From assembly GCA_020099315.1 (NCBI GenBank), contig CP083650.1:1364001-1428000 (forward strand): 64,000 nt of DNA, written 5' to 3'. The position numbers and the translations under genes were made by a program. This DNA comes from Citrobacter europaeus. GTDB taxonomy: Bacteria > Pseudomonadota > Gammaproteobacteria > Enterobacterales > Enterobacteriaceae. The notes below the pieces were generated by a model that did no database searches, was not told the DNA's origin, and saw only the letters and a program-made list of their open reading frames with translations. This document shows, one piece after another, positions 8,319-18,489 of this stretch (the first letter of the stretch is position 1; the number at the start of each line of letters is the position of its first letter).

Positions 8319-8861
8319 ATGAAAACGATTGAAGTTGATGATGAACTCTATAGCTATATTGCCAGCCACACCAAGCATATCGGCGAGAGCGCATCCGACA
8401 TTTTACGGCGTATGTTGAAATTTTCCGCCGCATCACAGCCTGTCACTCCGGTAGTTAAAGAAGTCCGCGCTGTGCAAGCCGTCGTGGAAGCGAAGCCGGT
8501 TAACCCCGTAAAAGATAAAGTGCGCGCCATGCGTGAACTGCTGCTGTCCGACGAATACGCGGAGCAGAAGAAAGCAGTAAATCGCTTTATGCTGGTGCTG
8601 TCTACACTCTATTCACTGGATCAAAACGCGTTCGCCGAAGCAACAGAATCGTTGCATGGTCGTACGCGCGTTTATTTTGCAGCGGATGAACAGACGCTGC
8701 TGAAAAATGGTAATCAAACCAAACCAAAACACGTGCCAGGCACGCCGTACTGGGTGATCACCAATACCAATACCGGCCGTAAATGCAGCATGGTTGAGCA
8801 CATCATGCAGTCAATGCAATTCCCTGCGGAATTGATTGAAAAGGTTTGCGGAACAATTTAA
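8319..8861 (+). CDS. seqA: SeqA, negative modulator of replication initiation
   Basis: The protein has 180 residues (E. coli 181). The N-terminal ribbon-helix-helix oligomerisation part is MKTIEVDDELYSYIASHT. A lysine- and valine-rich linker follows. The C-terminal domain (NRFMLVLSTLYSLD to KVCGTI) binds hemimethylated GATC pairs. It sequesters newly replicated oriC and organises the DNA behind replication forks. It is 24 bases upstream of pgm and co-oriented, as in E. coli. Confidence 0.97.
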   Translation: MKTIEVDDELYSYIASHTKHIGESASDILRRMLKFSAASQPVTPVVKEVRAVQAVVEAKPVNPVKDKVRAMRELLLSDEYAEQKKAVNRFMLVLSTLYSLDQNAFAEATESLHGRTRVYFAADEQTLLKNGNQTKPKHVPGTPYWVITNTNTGRKCSMVEHIMQSMQFPAELIEKVCGTI

Positions 8862-8885
8862 TCCTTGCATTAGAAGGACCAGGCA

Positions 8886-10526
8886 ATGGCAATCCACAAC
8901 CGTGCAGGTCAACCTGCGCAACAGAGTGATTTGATTAACGTCGCCCAACTGACGGCACAGTACTATGTACTGAAACCAACGGCAGGGAACGCTGAGCACG
9001 CCGTCAAGTTCGGTACGTCCGGACATCGCGGTAGTGCAGGTCGTCATAGTTTTAACGAGCCGCATATTCTGGCTATCGCTCAGGCGATTGCTGAAGAACG
9101 TGCGAAGAACGGGATTACTGGCCCGTGCTATGTGGGCAAGGATACCCACGCGCTGTCTGAACCGGCTTTTATCTCTGTACTGGAAGTGCTGGCGGCGAAC
9201 GGCGTTGACGTCATCGTGCAGGAAAATAACGGCTTTACGCCAACCCCTGCCGTGTCGAACGCTATCCTGGTCCACAACAAAAAAGGCGGCCCGCTGGCGG
9301 ACGGCATTGTGATTACGCCGTCCCACAACCCACCGGAAGATGGCGGCATTAAATACAACCCGCCAAACGGTGGTCCGGCAGATACCAACGTCACCAAAGT
9401 GGTGGAAGACAGGGCTAACGCCCTGTTGGCTGACGGTCTGCAAGGCGTGAAGCGTATGTCGCTGGACGCTGCGCTGGCATCGGGTCATGTCAAAGAGCAG
9501 GACCTGGTTCAGCCGTTTGTTGAAGGACTGGCTGACATCGTCGACATGGCGGCAATCCAGAAAGCTGGCCTGACCTTGGGTGTCGATCCGCTGGGCGGTT
9601 CCGGTATCGAATACTGGAAACGTATTGCGAAGCACTACAACCTGAACCTGACTATCGTTAACGATCACGTTGATCAAACTTTCCGTTTCATGCATCTCGA
9701 CAAAGATGGCGCAATCCGTATGGACTGCTCCTCCGAGTGCGCGATGGCGGGCCTGTTGGCGCTGCGCGACAAGTTCGATTTGGCTTTTGCTAACGATCCG
9801 GACTACGACCGTCACGGTATCGTCACCCCGGCAGGGCTGATGAACCCGAACCACTACCTGGCGGTGGCGATCAACTACCTGTTCCAGCACCGTCCGCAAT
9901 GGGGCAAAGACGTTGCCGTCGGTAAGACGCTGGTGTCATCGGCGATGATTGACCGCGTGGTGAATGATTTAGGGCGTAAACTGGTCGAAGTTCCGGTTGG
10001 CTTTAAATGGTTCGTTGATGGTCTGTTTGACGGCAGCTTTGGCTTTGGTGGTGAAGAGAGCGCGGGGGCTTCTTTCCTGCGCTTCGACGGTACACCGTGG
10101 TCGACCGACAAAGACGGTATCATCATGTGCCTGCTGGCGGCAGAAATTACCGCTGTGACCGGTAAGAACCCGCAGGAGCACTACAATGAGCTGGCTGCTC
10201 GCTTTGGCGCGCCAAGCTACAACCGCCTGCAGGCGAGCGCGACCTCCGCGCAGAAAGCGGCGCTGTCTAAGCTGTCTCCGGAAATGGTGAGCGCCAGCAC
10301 GCTGGCGGGCGACCCGATCACTGCGCGTCTGACGGCGGCACCGGGCAACGGTGCTTCTATCGGTGGTCTGAAAGTGATGACTGACAACGGCTGGTTTGCC
10401 GCGCGTCCGTCAGGTACGGAAGACGCTTATAAAATCTACTGCGAGAGCTTCCTGGGTGAAGAACACCGCAAGCAGATCGAAAAAGAAGCCGTTGAGATCG
10501 TCAGTGAAGTGTTGAAGAACGCGTAA
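8886..10526 (+). CDS. pgm: Pgm, phosphoglucomutase
   Basis: The 546 residues match the E. coli length. The substrate/phosphate loop FGTSGHRGS is near residue 45. The phosphoserine motif TPSHNPPEDGG is near residue 146, the Mg2+ loop NDPDYDRHG is in the middle, and the sugar-binding GGEESAGASFLR loop and phosphate-contact ARPSGTED follow. It interconverts glucose-1-phosphate and glucose-6-phosphate for glycogen, trehalose and UDP-glucose metabolism. It follows seqA in one transcription unit; an AGAAGGACC site precedes the start. Confidence 0.98.
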   Translation: MAIHNRAGQPAQQSDLINVAQLTAQYYVLKPTAGNAEHAVKFGTSGHRGSAGRHSFNEPHILAIAQAIAEERAKNGITGPCYVGKDTHALSEPAFISVLEVLAANGVDVIVQENNGFTPTPAVSNAILVHNKKGGPLADGIVITPSHNPPEDGGIKYNPPNGGPADTNVTKVVEDRANALLADGLQGVKRMSLDAALASGHVKEQDLVQPFVEGLADIVDMAAIQKAGLTLGVDPLGGSGIEYWKRIAKHYNLNLTIVNDHVDQTFRFMHLDKDGAIRMDCSSECAMAGLLALRDKFDLAFANDPDYDRHGIVTPAGLMNPNHYLAVAINYLFQHRPQWGKDVAVGKTLVSSAMIDRVVNDLGRKLVEVPVGFKWFVDGLFDGSFGFGGEESAGASFLRFDGTPWSTDKDGIIMCLLAAEITAVTGKNPQEHYNELAARFGAPSYNRLQASATSAQKAALSKLSPEMVSASTLAGDPITARLTAAPGNGASIGGLKVMTDNGWFAARPSGTEDAYKIYCESFLGEEHRKQIEKEAVEIVSEVLKNA

Positions 10527-10530
10527 ACCG

Positions 10531-10564
10531 CAGGCCGGATAAGACGTAAGCGTCGTGATCCGGT
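10531..10564. repeat. REP-like palindrome after pgm
   Basis: The segment GCCGGATAAGACGTAAGCGT followed by CGTGATCCGGTA is an imperfect palindrome of the enterobacterial REP type. It sits in the gap between the convergent genes pgm and kdpE. Confidence 0.65.
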
Positions 10565-10574
10565 ATGAATGATG

Positions 10575-10613
10575 AAAAAGCCGGATCGCGCATAAGCTGA
10601 TCCGGCTTTTTTA
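10575..10613 (+). terminator. Terminator between pgm and kdpE
   Basis: The stem AAAGCCGGATC / GATCCGGCTTT is flanked by A on the left and T on the right, so it can end transcription from both convergent genes. Confidence 0.85.
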
Positions 10614-10625
10614 TTCGGCTTAGAT

Positions 10626-11303
10626 TCACGGCATAAACCGATAACCGATCCCGGTTTCGGTCAGAAAATGACGCGGGCGGGCCGGATCCAGTTCCAGCTT
10701 CTGGCGCAAGTGTCCCATGTAAATTCGCAGATAATGACTGTGTTCGACGGCGTTTGGCCCCCAAACCTGATTTAACAACTGGCGTTGCGTTAGTACCTTC
10801 CCGGCATTATTCAGCAGTACCGCTAACAGACGAAACTCAATCGGCGTCAAATGAATTTCCTCGTCATCTCGGTGTACGAGGCGGGCGGCGAGATCCACTT
10901 TTACATTGGCAAAATGCACCACCGGTTCGGGAGATGCGCCGCTGGCGTGACGACGCAATGCCACGCGTAATCGTGCCTGTAGCTCACCAATACCAAAGGG
11001 TTTACTGAGATAGTCATCGGCACCGGCATCCAGGGCGGCGATTTTATCGCTCTCTTCGCTGCGGGCAGAGAGCACAATTACCGGGATTGCGCTCCATTGT
11101 CGCAGGTCGCGAATAAAATCAATACCGTCGCCGTCCGGCAGGCCGAGATCGAGAATGATGAGATCGGGTTTTCGCGTGGCAGCTTCCAGCAGACCACGTT
11201 GCAGCGTTTCCGCTTCATATACACGCAGGCCATCAGTTTCCAGCGCGGTGCGCAGAAAACGGCGGATGGCCTGTTCATCTTCAACAATCAGTACGTTCGT
11301 CAC
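10626..11303 (-). CDS. kdpE: KdpE, response regulator of the kdp operon
   Basis: The 225-residue OmpR/PhoB-type regulator has a receiver domain with acidic pocket VEDE and the phosphorylatable Asp52 in ILDLGLPDGDG. The conserved Ser/Thr and Lys are in VLSARSEE and LSKPFGIGEL. The C-terminal winged helix ends with HYLRIYMGHLRQKLE. It is phosphorylated by KdpD under K+ limitation and activates kdpFABC. It is the last gene of the operon and overlaps kdpD by 4 bases (ATGA). Confidence 0.97.
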   Translation of the reverse strand: MTNVLIVEDEQAIRRFLRTALETDGLRVYEAETLQRGLLEAATRKPDLIILDLGLPDGDGIDFIRDLRQWSAIPVIVLSARSEESDKIAALDAGADDYLSKPFGIGELQARLRVALRRHASGASPEPVVHFANVKVDLAARLVHRDDEEIHLTPIEFRLLAVLLNNAGKVLTQRQLLNQVWGPNAVEHSHYLRIYMGHLRQKLELDPARPRHFLTETGIGYRFMP

Positions 11304-13984
11304 ATATCCTCATGAAAATCTTCAAGTTCAGGGGGGATTTCCTGGGGCAGTGTAACACGAAAACTCGCTCCTCCCTGGGCACGATTATGGGCGGAAATCG
11401 TACCGCCGTGCACGTCCACAATCGCCTGGCAAATTGCCAGTCCCAGTCCAACGCCCGGTACCGATGACTCTTTGTTTCCCCGGGAAAACTTGTCAAAAAC
11501 TTGTTGTTCCATACCCGACGGAATACCCGGCCCATTATCCCAGACGTCCAGCTGCAGGTGTTCACCATCGACGCTGGCATCAATACCGATTTGCGCCGCT
11601 GGACCTGCGTATTTAACTGCGTTTTCCAGCAGATTAATCAGCACCCGTTCAAAGAGTGGGCCATCGACGTGGATCAGCGTCAACGGTGCTGGTAGCGACA
11701 AATTAATAGGAGCAGAGAGTCCTGGCTCCAGCATCTGCAGGGCGCTGCCGACCACCTCTTCCAGTGTTAACCACTCCTTCTTAAGATTAAAGCCGCCAGA
11801 CTGAATTCGCGCCATATCCAGCAGGTTATTAACCAGTCGGGTCGTATTCAGGACGTGCTGGCGAATCTCACTGGCCTGGCGCGCGTGCGGAGATCCTTCG
11901 CTTGCCAGATCCAACGTTAAGATCTCTGCCTGACCAAACAGCACCGTTAACGGTGTACGTAAATCGTGGGAAAGGGCAGCGAGCAAGGCATTGCGAATAC
12001 TTTCGCGCTCGCTGGCAAACCGGGCCTGCTCTTCGCTGGCGGTTAGCGTCAGGCGCTCCAGCGCGCTGGCAACAAGCAAGGTGAAAGTTTCCAGCAGGCG
12101 TTGCTGTTCGGGGATCATTAGCTGGCGTAAATTTCCCGGTTCCACCACCAGCAGCCCATGCGTTTTGTCAGCACTTTTTAACGGTAAAATTTGATACGGC
12201 ACACCTGGCAACGTGTCAGTACCTGCGCCAGCCGGTTGCCCTTTATCAAAGCTCCATTGGGCAATGGCATCATCCCACGGCGTCATGCCCTGTTGATGAG
12301 TGAGAGGGGCCAGCTTACCGTTCTCACCGGGCAGTAAAACCTGGCTGCGGGCCTGGAACGTTGAGGCAATAAACTGTTCGCTGGTGGCGGCAATATCTTG
12401 CTGACTACGCCCAACGGCCAGCGCTTTCGACATCTCATACAAATGGCGCGTACGTTGTTCACGATAACGGGCCACCCGCGCCTGATAACGCACTCCGGCG
12501 GTCAGATTACCAATAACCAGCCCTACCGTGAGCATCACGGCGAAGGTGAGCAGGTACTGGACATCGGAAACGGCCAGCGTGCCACGCGGAGCAATAAAGA
12601 AGAGATCGAAGCTGGCGACGTTAATAAAAGTTGCCAGCACCGACGGCCAGCGTCCGTAAAAGAGGGCGATAACCACCACGCCCAATAAATAGATCATCAC
12701 CAGGTTGGCGGCGTCAAAGGCCATCAACCACTGCATGGCAATCACTGTAATAATGGCGCACAGCGCGACGGCAAGCACGCAACCCTGAATTTGTACCCGC
12801 CATTTATCCTTAAATGTGCGGCTATCTGCAGTTTGCGGCACAGAGCGCGAAGGTGGCTCATCGAGCGCAACAATCATCAGGTCGAGATCCGGTGCGCGAT
12901 GGGCCAGTTTGTCGGCAAAAGAGTCGCTGCGCCACCAGCGACGCGTAGTTGGACGCCCGAGGACAATTTTTCCCAGATTATGCTCACGGGCGTAACGGAT
13001 CACCGCTTTGTCTTCGGTAGGGTCGGAAAGGGTGGCGGTTTCTGCACCCAGCTCCTGGGCTAACCGCAGAGCGCTTAGGATTGCCCGGCGCTGTTTTTCG
13101 GGCAGTCGGTGCAGCGCTGGCGTTTCGACATACACTGCATGCCAGACGCTGCCGAGGCGCGCTGCCAGACGCGCGGCAGCACGCACCAGTTTTTCGCTGC
13201 CGGTATTGTGTCCAATGCACAGTAAAATGGCGTCGCGGGTATGCCAGACTTTCTCCTCTCCCGGACGTCCACGCCAGGCGCGCATCTGATCGTCTACCCG
13301 ATCGGCCGTGCGGCGCAAGGCCAGTTCACGGAGCGCGATCAGATTACCTTTGCGAAAGAAATGCTCGATGGCTCTTTCTGCCTGACCGACGATATAGACC
13401 TTGCCTTCATTCAAGCGCTGGCGCAAATCATCGGGGGGAAGATCGACCAGCACGACATCGTCGGCGGCATCGAAAAAAGGATCGGGGACGGTTTCGCGCA
13501 CCTGAATACCGGTAACGCCGCTGACCACATCATTGAGACTTTCCAGATGCTGCACGTTGACGGTAGTAAAAACGTCAATACCGGCTTCCAGCAGCTCTTC
13601 AATGTCCTGCCAGCGTTTTGGATGGCGCGAGCCTGGCGCATTACTGTGCGCCAGTTCATCCATTAAAATGAGCGCCGGACGGCGGGCCAGCGCCGCGTCG
13701 AGATCGAACTCGCTGATATGACGACCATGGCGCGCCTGTCGCTTTAGCGGCAGGATGCTGAGACCGTCCAGTAGCGCGGCGGTCTCTTTACGTCCGTGGG
13801 TTTCCACCACGCCAATCAGCACATCTAACCCCTGCGCCCGCAGCCGCTGGGCCTCTGCCAGCATGGCCCAGGTTTTGCCGACGCCCGCGCAGGCGCCGAA
13901 GAAAATTTTCAGTTTTCCGCGGTGCGGGGCGGTGGTCTGCTCCAGCAGGCGATCGGGATTGGGGCGTAAGGGTTCGCTATGCAT
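11300..13984 (-). CDS. kdpD: KdpD, K+-limitation sensor histidine kinase
   Basis: The protein has 894 residues, the usual length. The N-terminal KdpD domain has a Walker-A-like GACAGVGKTWAML near residue 31. A universal-stress-protein-like domain follows. Four closely spaced membrane helices lie around residues 400-500. A GAF-like region leads to the H-box LSHDLRTPLTVLFG and the ATP-binding motifs N (NLLENAVKYAG), G1 (DNGPGI) and G2 (GVGLGLAI). It senses low K+ and osmotic stress and phosphorylates KdpE. It begins 10 bases after kdpC. Confidence 0.97.
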   Translation of the reverse strand: MHSEPLRPNPDRLLEQTTAPHRGKLKIFFGACAGVGKTWAMLAEAQRLRAQGLDVLIGVVETHGRKETAALLDGLSILPLKRQARHGRHISEFDLDAALARRPALILMDELAHSNAPGSRHPKRWQDIEELLEAGIDVFTTVNVQHLESLNDVVSGVTGIQVRETVPDPFFDAADDVVLVDLPPDDLRQRLNEGKVYIVGQAERAIEHFFRKGNLIALRELALRRTADRVDDQMRAWRGRPGEEKVWHTRDAILLCIGHNTGSEKLVRAAARLAARLGSVWHAVYVETPALHRLPEKQRRAILSALRLAQELGAETATLSDPTEDKAVIRYAREHNLGKIVLGRPTTRRWWRSDSFADKLAHRAPDLDLMIVALDEPPSRSVPQTADSRTFKDKWRVQIQGCVLAVALCAIITVIAMQWLMAFDAANLVMIYLLGVVVIALFYGRWPSVLATFINVASFDLFFIAPRGTLAVSDVQYLLTFAVMLTVGLVIGNLTAGVRYQARVARYREQRTRHLYEMSKALAVGRSQQDIAATSEQFIASTFQARSQVLLPGENGKLAPLTHQQGMTPWDDAIAQWSFDKGQPAGAGTDTLPGVPYQILPLKSADKTHGLLVVEPGNLRQLMIPEQQRLLETFTLLVASALERLTLTASEEQARFASERESIRNALLAALSHDLRTPLTVLFGQAEILTLDLASEGSPHARQASEIRQHVLNTTRLVNNLLDMARIQSGGFNLKKEWLTLEEVVGSALQMLEPGLSAPINLSLPAPLTLIHVDGPLFERVLINLLENAVKYAGPAAQIGIDASVDGEHLQLDVWDNGPGIPSGMEQQVFDKFSRGNKESSVPGVGLGLAICQAIVDVHGGTISAHNRAQGGASFRVTLPQEIPPELEDFHEDM

Positions 13985-13994
13985 GTCCTTTTTC

Positions 13995-14573
13995 TCAGTG
14001 CTTATCCAGCGCTAAATTAAGTTCCACCAGGTTCACCACCGGCTGGCCGATAAAACTGACCAACGGCTTTTGCGTATATTGTGCAACCAGGCGCGTGACC
14101 TCTTCAACGCTGAGGTTGCGAGCCTGCGCCACGCGGGGGATTTGCCAGGCTACCGCGGCTGGCGTCAGGTTGTTGTCCAGCCCGCTGGAAGATGCCGTTA
14201 CCAGCTCTACCGGAACGGCAGGATTTGCCTGCGGGTTGGCGGCACGCAGCGCGGCTATCCGGCTTTGCAGCTGTTTATCCAGTTCCGGGTTGCTGACGGC
14301 CAGATTACTGCCGCCAGAAGCCATGGGATTATAGGGCATTTCCGCCGTCGCAGACGGACGCCCCTGAAAATAACCCGCGGCGGTAAAATGTTGCCCAATA
14401 AGTTCAGAACCGCGAACAACCTGATCTTCGCGGATCAACGAGCCGTTAGCCTGGTGGGGAAACCACCACTGCCCCAGCGCGGTGGTCAGCAGCGGGTATG
14501 CCCCGCCGGTAATAAGCATCAGGAAAATCAAAGTTGATAATGCAGGACGTAATCCATTCATCTGAAACCTCAC
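13995..14573 (-). CDS. kdpC: KdpC, accessory subunit of the K+-transporting ATPase
   Basis: The 192-residue protein has one N-terminal membrane helix (LSTLIFLMLITGGAYPLLTTA) and a periplasmic domain with the conserved family stretches QLIGQHFTAAGYFQGRPSA-like (LIGQHFTAAGYFQGRPSAT) and ASGGSNL. KdpC stabilises the KdpFABC complex and raises ATP affinity. It overlaps kdpB by 4 bases. Confidence 0.96.
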   Translation of the reverse strand: MRFQMNGLRPALSTLIFLMLITGGAYPLLTTALGQWWFPHQANGSLIREDQVVRGSELIGQHFTAAGYFQGRPSATAEMPYNPMASGGSNLAVSNPELDKQLQSRIAALRAANPQANPAVPVELVTASSSGLDNNLTPAAVAWQIPRVAQARNLSVEEVTRLVAQYTQKPLVSFIGQPVVNLVELNLALDKH

Positions 14574-16618
14574 ACCAGACCCAGCAGGGTCAGCAGTAAA
14601 TCAATTGCTTTGATACCGATAAACGGCACAACCAGACCACCCAGACCATAGATCCACAAATTACGGCGCAACATCGCCGAGGCGGATAATGGTTTGTAGC
14701 TCACGCCCTTAAGCGCCAGTGGGATCAGAAAGACGATAACCAGTGCGTTAAAGATAACCGCGCTGAGGATCGCCGAGTCCGGCGAATGCAGACTCATCAC
14801 GTTAAGTGCATTGAGCTGCGGATAGGTGGCGGCGAACGCGGCCGGGATAATGGCGAAATACTTCGCCACGTCGTTGGCGATACTGAAGGTGGTCAGCGAA
14901 CCGCGCGTCATCAGCATCTGTTTACCAATGTGCACCACTTCAATCAGTTTGGTGGGGTTGGAATCGAGATCCACCATGTTGCCTGCTTCTTTCGCCGCCT
15001 GGGTTCCTGAGTTCATGGCGACTGCCACGTCGGCTTGCGCCAGCGCCGGGGCGTCGTTGGTTCCATCGCCGGTCATCGCCACCAGACGACCTTCCGACTG
15101 ATACTGACGAATCAGCGCCAGCTTGGCTTCCGGCGTGGCCTCCGCTAAGAAATCATCCACCCCGGCTTCAGCGGCGATCGCGGCGGCGGTCAGGCGGTTG
15201 TCGCCGGTGATCATCACCGTTTTAATCCCCATTTTGCGCAGTTGGGCAAAACGTTCTTTGATCCCGCCTTTCACAATATCTTTCAGGGCTATCACGCCCA
15301 GTACGCGGGAGCCTTCGGCCACCACCAGCGGCGTAGCGCCAAGGCGGGCAACGTTCTCGACCTTCTGCTCCACGTCGGCGGGGAAATGGCCGCCGTTGGC
15401 TTCGACGTGACGACGGATGGCATCAACCGACCCTTTGCGGATCATTCGGTTGTCGATGTTGATCCCGCTCATCCGGCTTTGGGCGGTAAACGGCACAAAG
15501 GTAGCGTGCAGCGATTGCACGTCGCGGATACGCAGATTGAAGCGCTGTTTAGCCAGGATAACGATGCTGCGGCCTTCCGGCGTTTCATCGGCCAGCGATG
15601 AAAGCTGAGCGGCGTCGGCCAGCGTTTTTTCATCCACGCCGTGGGCAGGCAGAAAATCCGAAGCCTGGCGATTACCCAGCGTAATGGTGCCGGTTTTATC
15701 CAGCAGCAGTACGTCCACGTCACCCGCGGCCTCTACTGCGCGTCCGCTGGTGGCGATAACGTTCGCACCCAGCATGCGGCTCATCCCGGCGACACCAATC
15801 GCAGAGAGCAGCCCGCCTATCGTGGTGGGAATCAAACACACTAACAGGGCAACCAGCACCGTGACGCTGACCGCGCTCCCGCCCCAGGCGGAGAACGGCC
15901 ACAGGGTGGCGGTCGCCAGTAAAAAGATAATGGTCAGGGCAATCAGCAGGATCGTCAGGGCGATCTCATTGGGCGTTTTACGCCGCTGCGCGCCTTCAAC
16001 CATGGCGATCATCCGGTCGAGGAACGTTTCGCCGGGGTTTACGCTGCATTCGATTACCAGCCAGTCGGAGAGGATGCGGGTCCCGCCGGTGACGGAGGCG
16101 AAATCGCCACCGGATTCACGAATCACCGGCGCGGACTCACCGGTAATGGCGCTTTCATCTACCGACGCGCCACCTTCGATCACCTCGCCGTCACACGGGA
16201 TAATATCGCCCGCTTCCACCAGCACGATATCGCCTTTACGTAAATCATCGGCAGGAACGTGATCCATGGCCGAGCCGTATTTAGGTTCGCGAAGTTTGCG
16301 GGCAAAGGCGGTTTTTTTAACACCTTTCAGACTGTTAGCCTGCGCCTTACTGCGTCCTTCCGCCAGCGCCTCAGCAAAGTTGGCGAACAAAACGGTAATC
16401 CACAGCCACAGACTTATCGCCCCGGTAAACCACGGATTGCCCTGCATATGGCTCGTTGCCATCGCCACTGTTAACAAGGTCGTTAACAGACTGCCCAGCC
16501 AGACGATAAACATCACCGGATTACGCCATTGGGTATGGGGGCTTAATTTTTTTACGGCGTCCATCAGCGCCTGTGCGACCAGAGAGGGTTCGAACAGCGC
16601 CAGTTGCTTGCGACTCAT
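14570..16618 (-). CDS. kdpB: KdpB, catalytic P-type ATPase subunit
   Basis: The 682 residues match E. coli. The phosphorylation motif DKTGTITLGN follows LLL at about residue 307. The actuator loop AITGESAPV, the hinge motif GDGTNDAPALAQAD and the nucleotide-binding KGSVDAIRRH are all present. Membrane segments flank them in the class IA P-type order. KdpB hydrolyses ATP to drive K+ through KdpA. It lies 20 bases after kdpA. Confidence 0.98.
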   Translation of the reverse strand: MSRKQLALFEPSLVAQALMDAVKKLSPHTQWRNPVMFIVWLGSLLTTLLTVAMATSHMQGNPWFTGAISLWLWITVLFANFAEALAEGRSKAQANSLKGVKKTAFARKLREPKYGSAMDHVPADDLRKGDIVLVEAGDIIPCDGEVIEGGASVDESAITGESAPVIRESGGDFASVTGGTRILSDWLVIECSVNPGETFLDRMIAMVEGAQRRKTPNEIALTILLIALTIIFLLATATLWPFSAWGGSAVSVTVLVALLVCLIPTTIGGLLSAIGVAGMSRMLGANVIATSGRAVEAAGDVDVLLLDKTGTITLGNRQASDFLPAHGVDEKTLADAAQLSSLADETPEGRSIVILAKQRFNLRIRDVQSLHATFVPFTAQSRMSGINIDNRMIRKGSVDAIRRHVEANGGHFPADVEQKVENVARLGATPLVVAEGSRVLGVIALKDIVKGGIKERFAQLRKMGIKTVMITGDNRLTAAAIAAEAGVDDFLAEATPEAKLALIRQYQSEGRLVAMTGDGTNDAPALAQADVAVAMNSGTQAAKEAGNMVDLDSNPTKLIEVVHIGKQMLMTRGSLTTFSIANDVAKYFAIIPAAFAATYPQLNALNVMSLHSPDSAILSAVIFNALVIVFLIPLALKGVSYKPLSASAMLRRNLWIYGLGGLVVPFIGIKAIDLLLTLLGLV

Positions 16619-16638
16619 AGTAATGTGCTCCGCATCAC

Positions 16639-18318
16639 TCAGTGTAATGACAGGTATTCTGCGACCGGACCAAGCGCCAGGGCAGGAACAAAGGTGAGAG
16701 CGCCAACCAGTAACACCGTACCGATTAACAACCCGACAAACAGTGCGCCGTGGGTAGGTAGCGTGCCCGGGCTTGCTGGCTGGATCTTTTTACTGACCAG
16801 CGACCCGGCGATAGCCATCACGGGAACGATCACGCCAAAGCGACCGAAGAACATGCACAGAGCCAGCAGGCAGTTCCAGAACGGGCTATTGGCGCTTAAT
16901 CCGGCAAAGGCGCTACCGTTGTTGTTGGAAGCAGACGACACGGCATACAACACTTCACTAAAGCCGTGTGGACCTGGGTTAAGCATGGCGCTGCGCCCGG
17001 CATCGCTCATCATGGCGATCGCCGTACCGAGCAGTACCAGCGCAGGGGTGACCAGAATCGCCAGCGCGGTCATTTTCATTTCGCGCACGTCGATTTTCTT
17101 ACCCAGATACTCCGGCGTACGACCAATCATCAGCCCGGCGATAAATACCGCCAGTAGCACAAACAGCAGCATGCCGTACAGACCTGAGCCGACTCCGCCG
17201 AAGACGACTTCGCCAATCTGCATTAGCCACATCGGCACCATCCCACCCAGTGCGGTAAAGGAGTCATGCATCGCATCGACAGCGCCGCAGGAGGCGGCTG
17301 TCGTGACGACGGCAAACAGACTCGTGGCCAGCACGCCAAAGCGGCTCTCTTTGCCTTCCATGTTGATATTGCTGTCTGCACCGAATGTCATCAGGTGCGG
17401 GTTGCCCTGAACTTCAGCCCACATTACTACGGCCACACAGACCACAAAAATCACCGACATAGCCCACAGCAGGGTCCGGCCCTGGCGACGATCGCCCACC
17501 ACATCACCAAAGGCAAAACACAGCGCGGTGGGAATTAAGAAAATAGCCAGCATCTGCACCAGGTTGGTCAATGCGGTAGGGTTTTCAAACGGATGCGATG
17601 AGTTGGCATTAAAGAAACCGCCCCCGTTAGTGCCAAGCATCTTAATAGCTTCCTGGGAAGCGACAGGCCCCATCGGCAGCAGTTGTTTTACCCCTTCGAG
17701 AGTAGTGATGGGCTGATAGGGCAATACGTTTTGCAACGTGCCTTGCTGAATGAAGAACAGCGCAATGAGTAACGCAACAGGGACCAGGATCCACAGCGTA
17801 ATGCGAACCAGATCGACCCATGCGTTGCCCAGCGTGTTGATACTCTGGCGCGAAAAGGCGCGGGTCAGGGCAAAAATCACCGCTATCCCGGTCGCCGCTG
17901 ACAGGAAGTTCTGCACGGTCAACCCGGCCATCTGGCTGAAATAGCTTAAGGTGGTTTCGCCAGCATAGGATTGCCAGTTGGTATTAGTGACAAAACTCAC
18001 CGCCGTGTTGAGCGCCAGATCCCATGAAAGCCCCGGTAGCTGCTGAGGGTTGAGCGGCAGCAGATTTTGCGCCATCAGCATCGAAAACAGGACCAGCAGA
18101 CCCAGCACATTGAGCGCGAGGATTGCCAGCAGATACTGCCGCCAGTTCATCTCCTGCTGCGAGATGCCCAGACCACGCCAGAGCCAACTCTCCACGCCAG
18201 CGAGGCCTGGCAGGGACGTATTATTGATGAGTCGAGCCAGCCCAAACCCCAGCGGTCTGGCAATGACAAACAGCACCAGCAAGAAACTGGCAATGAGTAA
18301 AAATCCTTGTGCCGCCAT
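16639..18318 (-). CDS. kdpA: KdpA, K+-channel-like subunit
   Basis: The 559-residue, highly hydrophobic protein has about ten membrane segments. Its four degenerate K+-channel-like pore loops include TNTNWQSYAGE, GTNGGGFFNANSSHPFENPT and SSASNNNGSAFAGL. KdpA carries the selectivity filter and gives the complex its high K+ affinity. Its ATG shares one base with the kdpF stop codon (TGATG). Confidence 0.98.
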   Translation of the reverse strand: MAAQGFLLIASFLLVLFVIARPLGFGLARLINNTSLPGLAGVESWLWRGLGISQQEMNWRQYLLAILALNVLGLLVLFSMLMAQNLLPLNPQQLPGLSWDLALNTAVSFVTNTNWQSYAGETTLSYFSQMAGLTVQNFLSAATGIAVIFALTRAFSRQSINTLGNAWVDLVRITLWILVPVALLIALFFIQQGTLQNVLPYQPITTLEGVKQLLPMGPVASQEAIKMLGTNGGGFFNANSSHPFENPTALTNLVQMLAIFLIPTALCFAFGDVVGDRRQGRTLLWAMSVIFVVCVAVVMWAEVQGNPHLMTFGADSNINMEGKESRFGVLATSLFAVVTTAASCGAVDAMHDSFTALGGMVPMWLMQIGEVVFGGVGSGLYGMLLFVLLAVFIAGLMIGRTPEYLGKKIDVREMKMTALAILVTPALVLLGTAIAMMSDAGRSAMLNPGPHGFSEVLYAVSSASNNNGSAFAGLSANSPFWNCLLALCMFFGRFGVIVPVMAIAGSLVSKKIQPASPGTLPTHGALFVGLLIGTVLLVGALTFVPALALGPVAEYLSLH

Positions 18319-18407
18319 CAGAACGCCTCCGCATTAATCAGGGCATACACCAGATAACCTAATAAGAAAATGACCAGCACAATGCCGGTTATCACGCCTG
18401 CACTCAC
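18318..18407 (-). CDS. kdpF: KdpF, 29-residue membrane subunit
   Basis: A GTG start at 18407 with a strong GGAGG site opens a 29-residue frame that is one membrane helix (GVITGIVLVIFLLGYLVYAL) ending in INAEAF. The length and composition are those of E. coli KdpF, which acts like a lipid to stabilise KdpFABC. It is the first gene of the operon and overlaps kdpA by one base. Confidence 0.95.
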   Translation of the reverse strand: MSAGVITGIVLVIFLLGYLVYALINAEAF

Positions 18408-18489
18408 AGTGCACCTCCAGTGGCATAAATGTGATAACCAGAGCGTAGATTTTTGCTTGCAAAGATTTCGCAAAAATCAGCGGGCGGGG

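Noticed and set aside
8811..9899. A 362-codon frame opposite pgm
   Set aside because: It is an antisense shadow of pgm with no domain pattern and a composition typical of reverse-complement translation.
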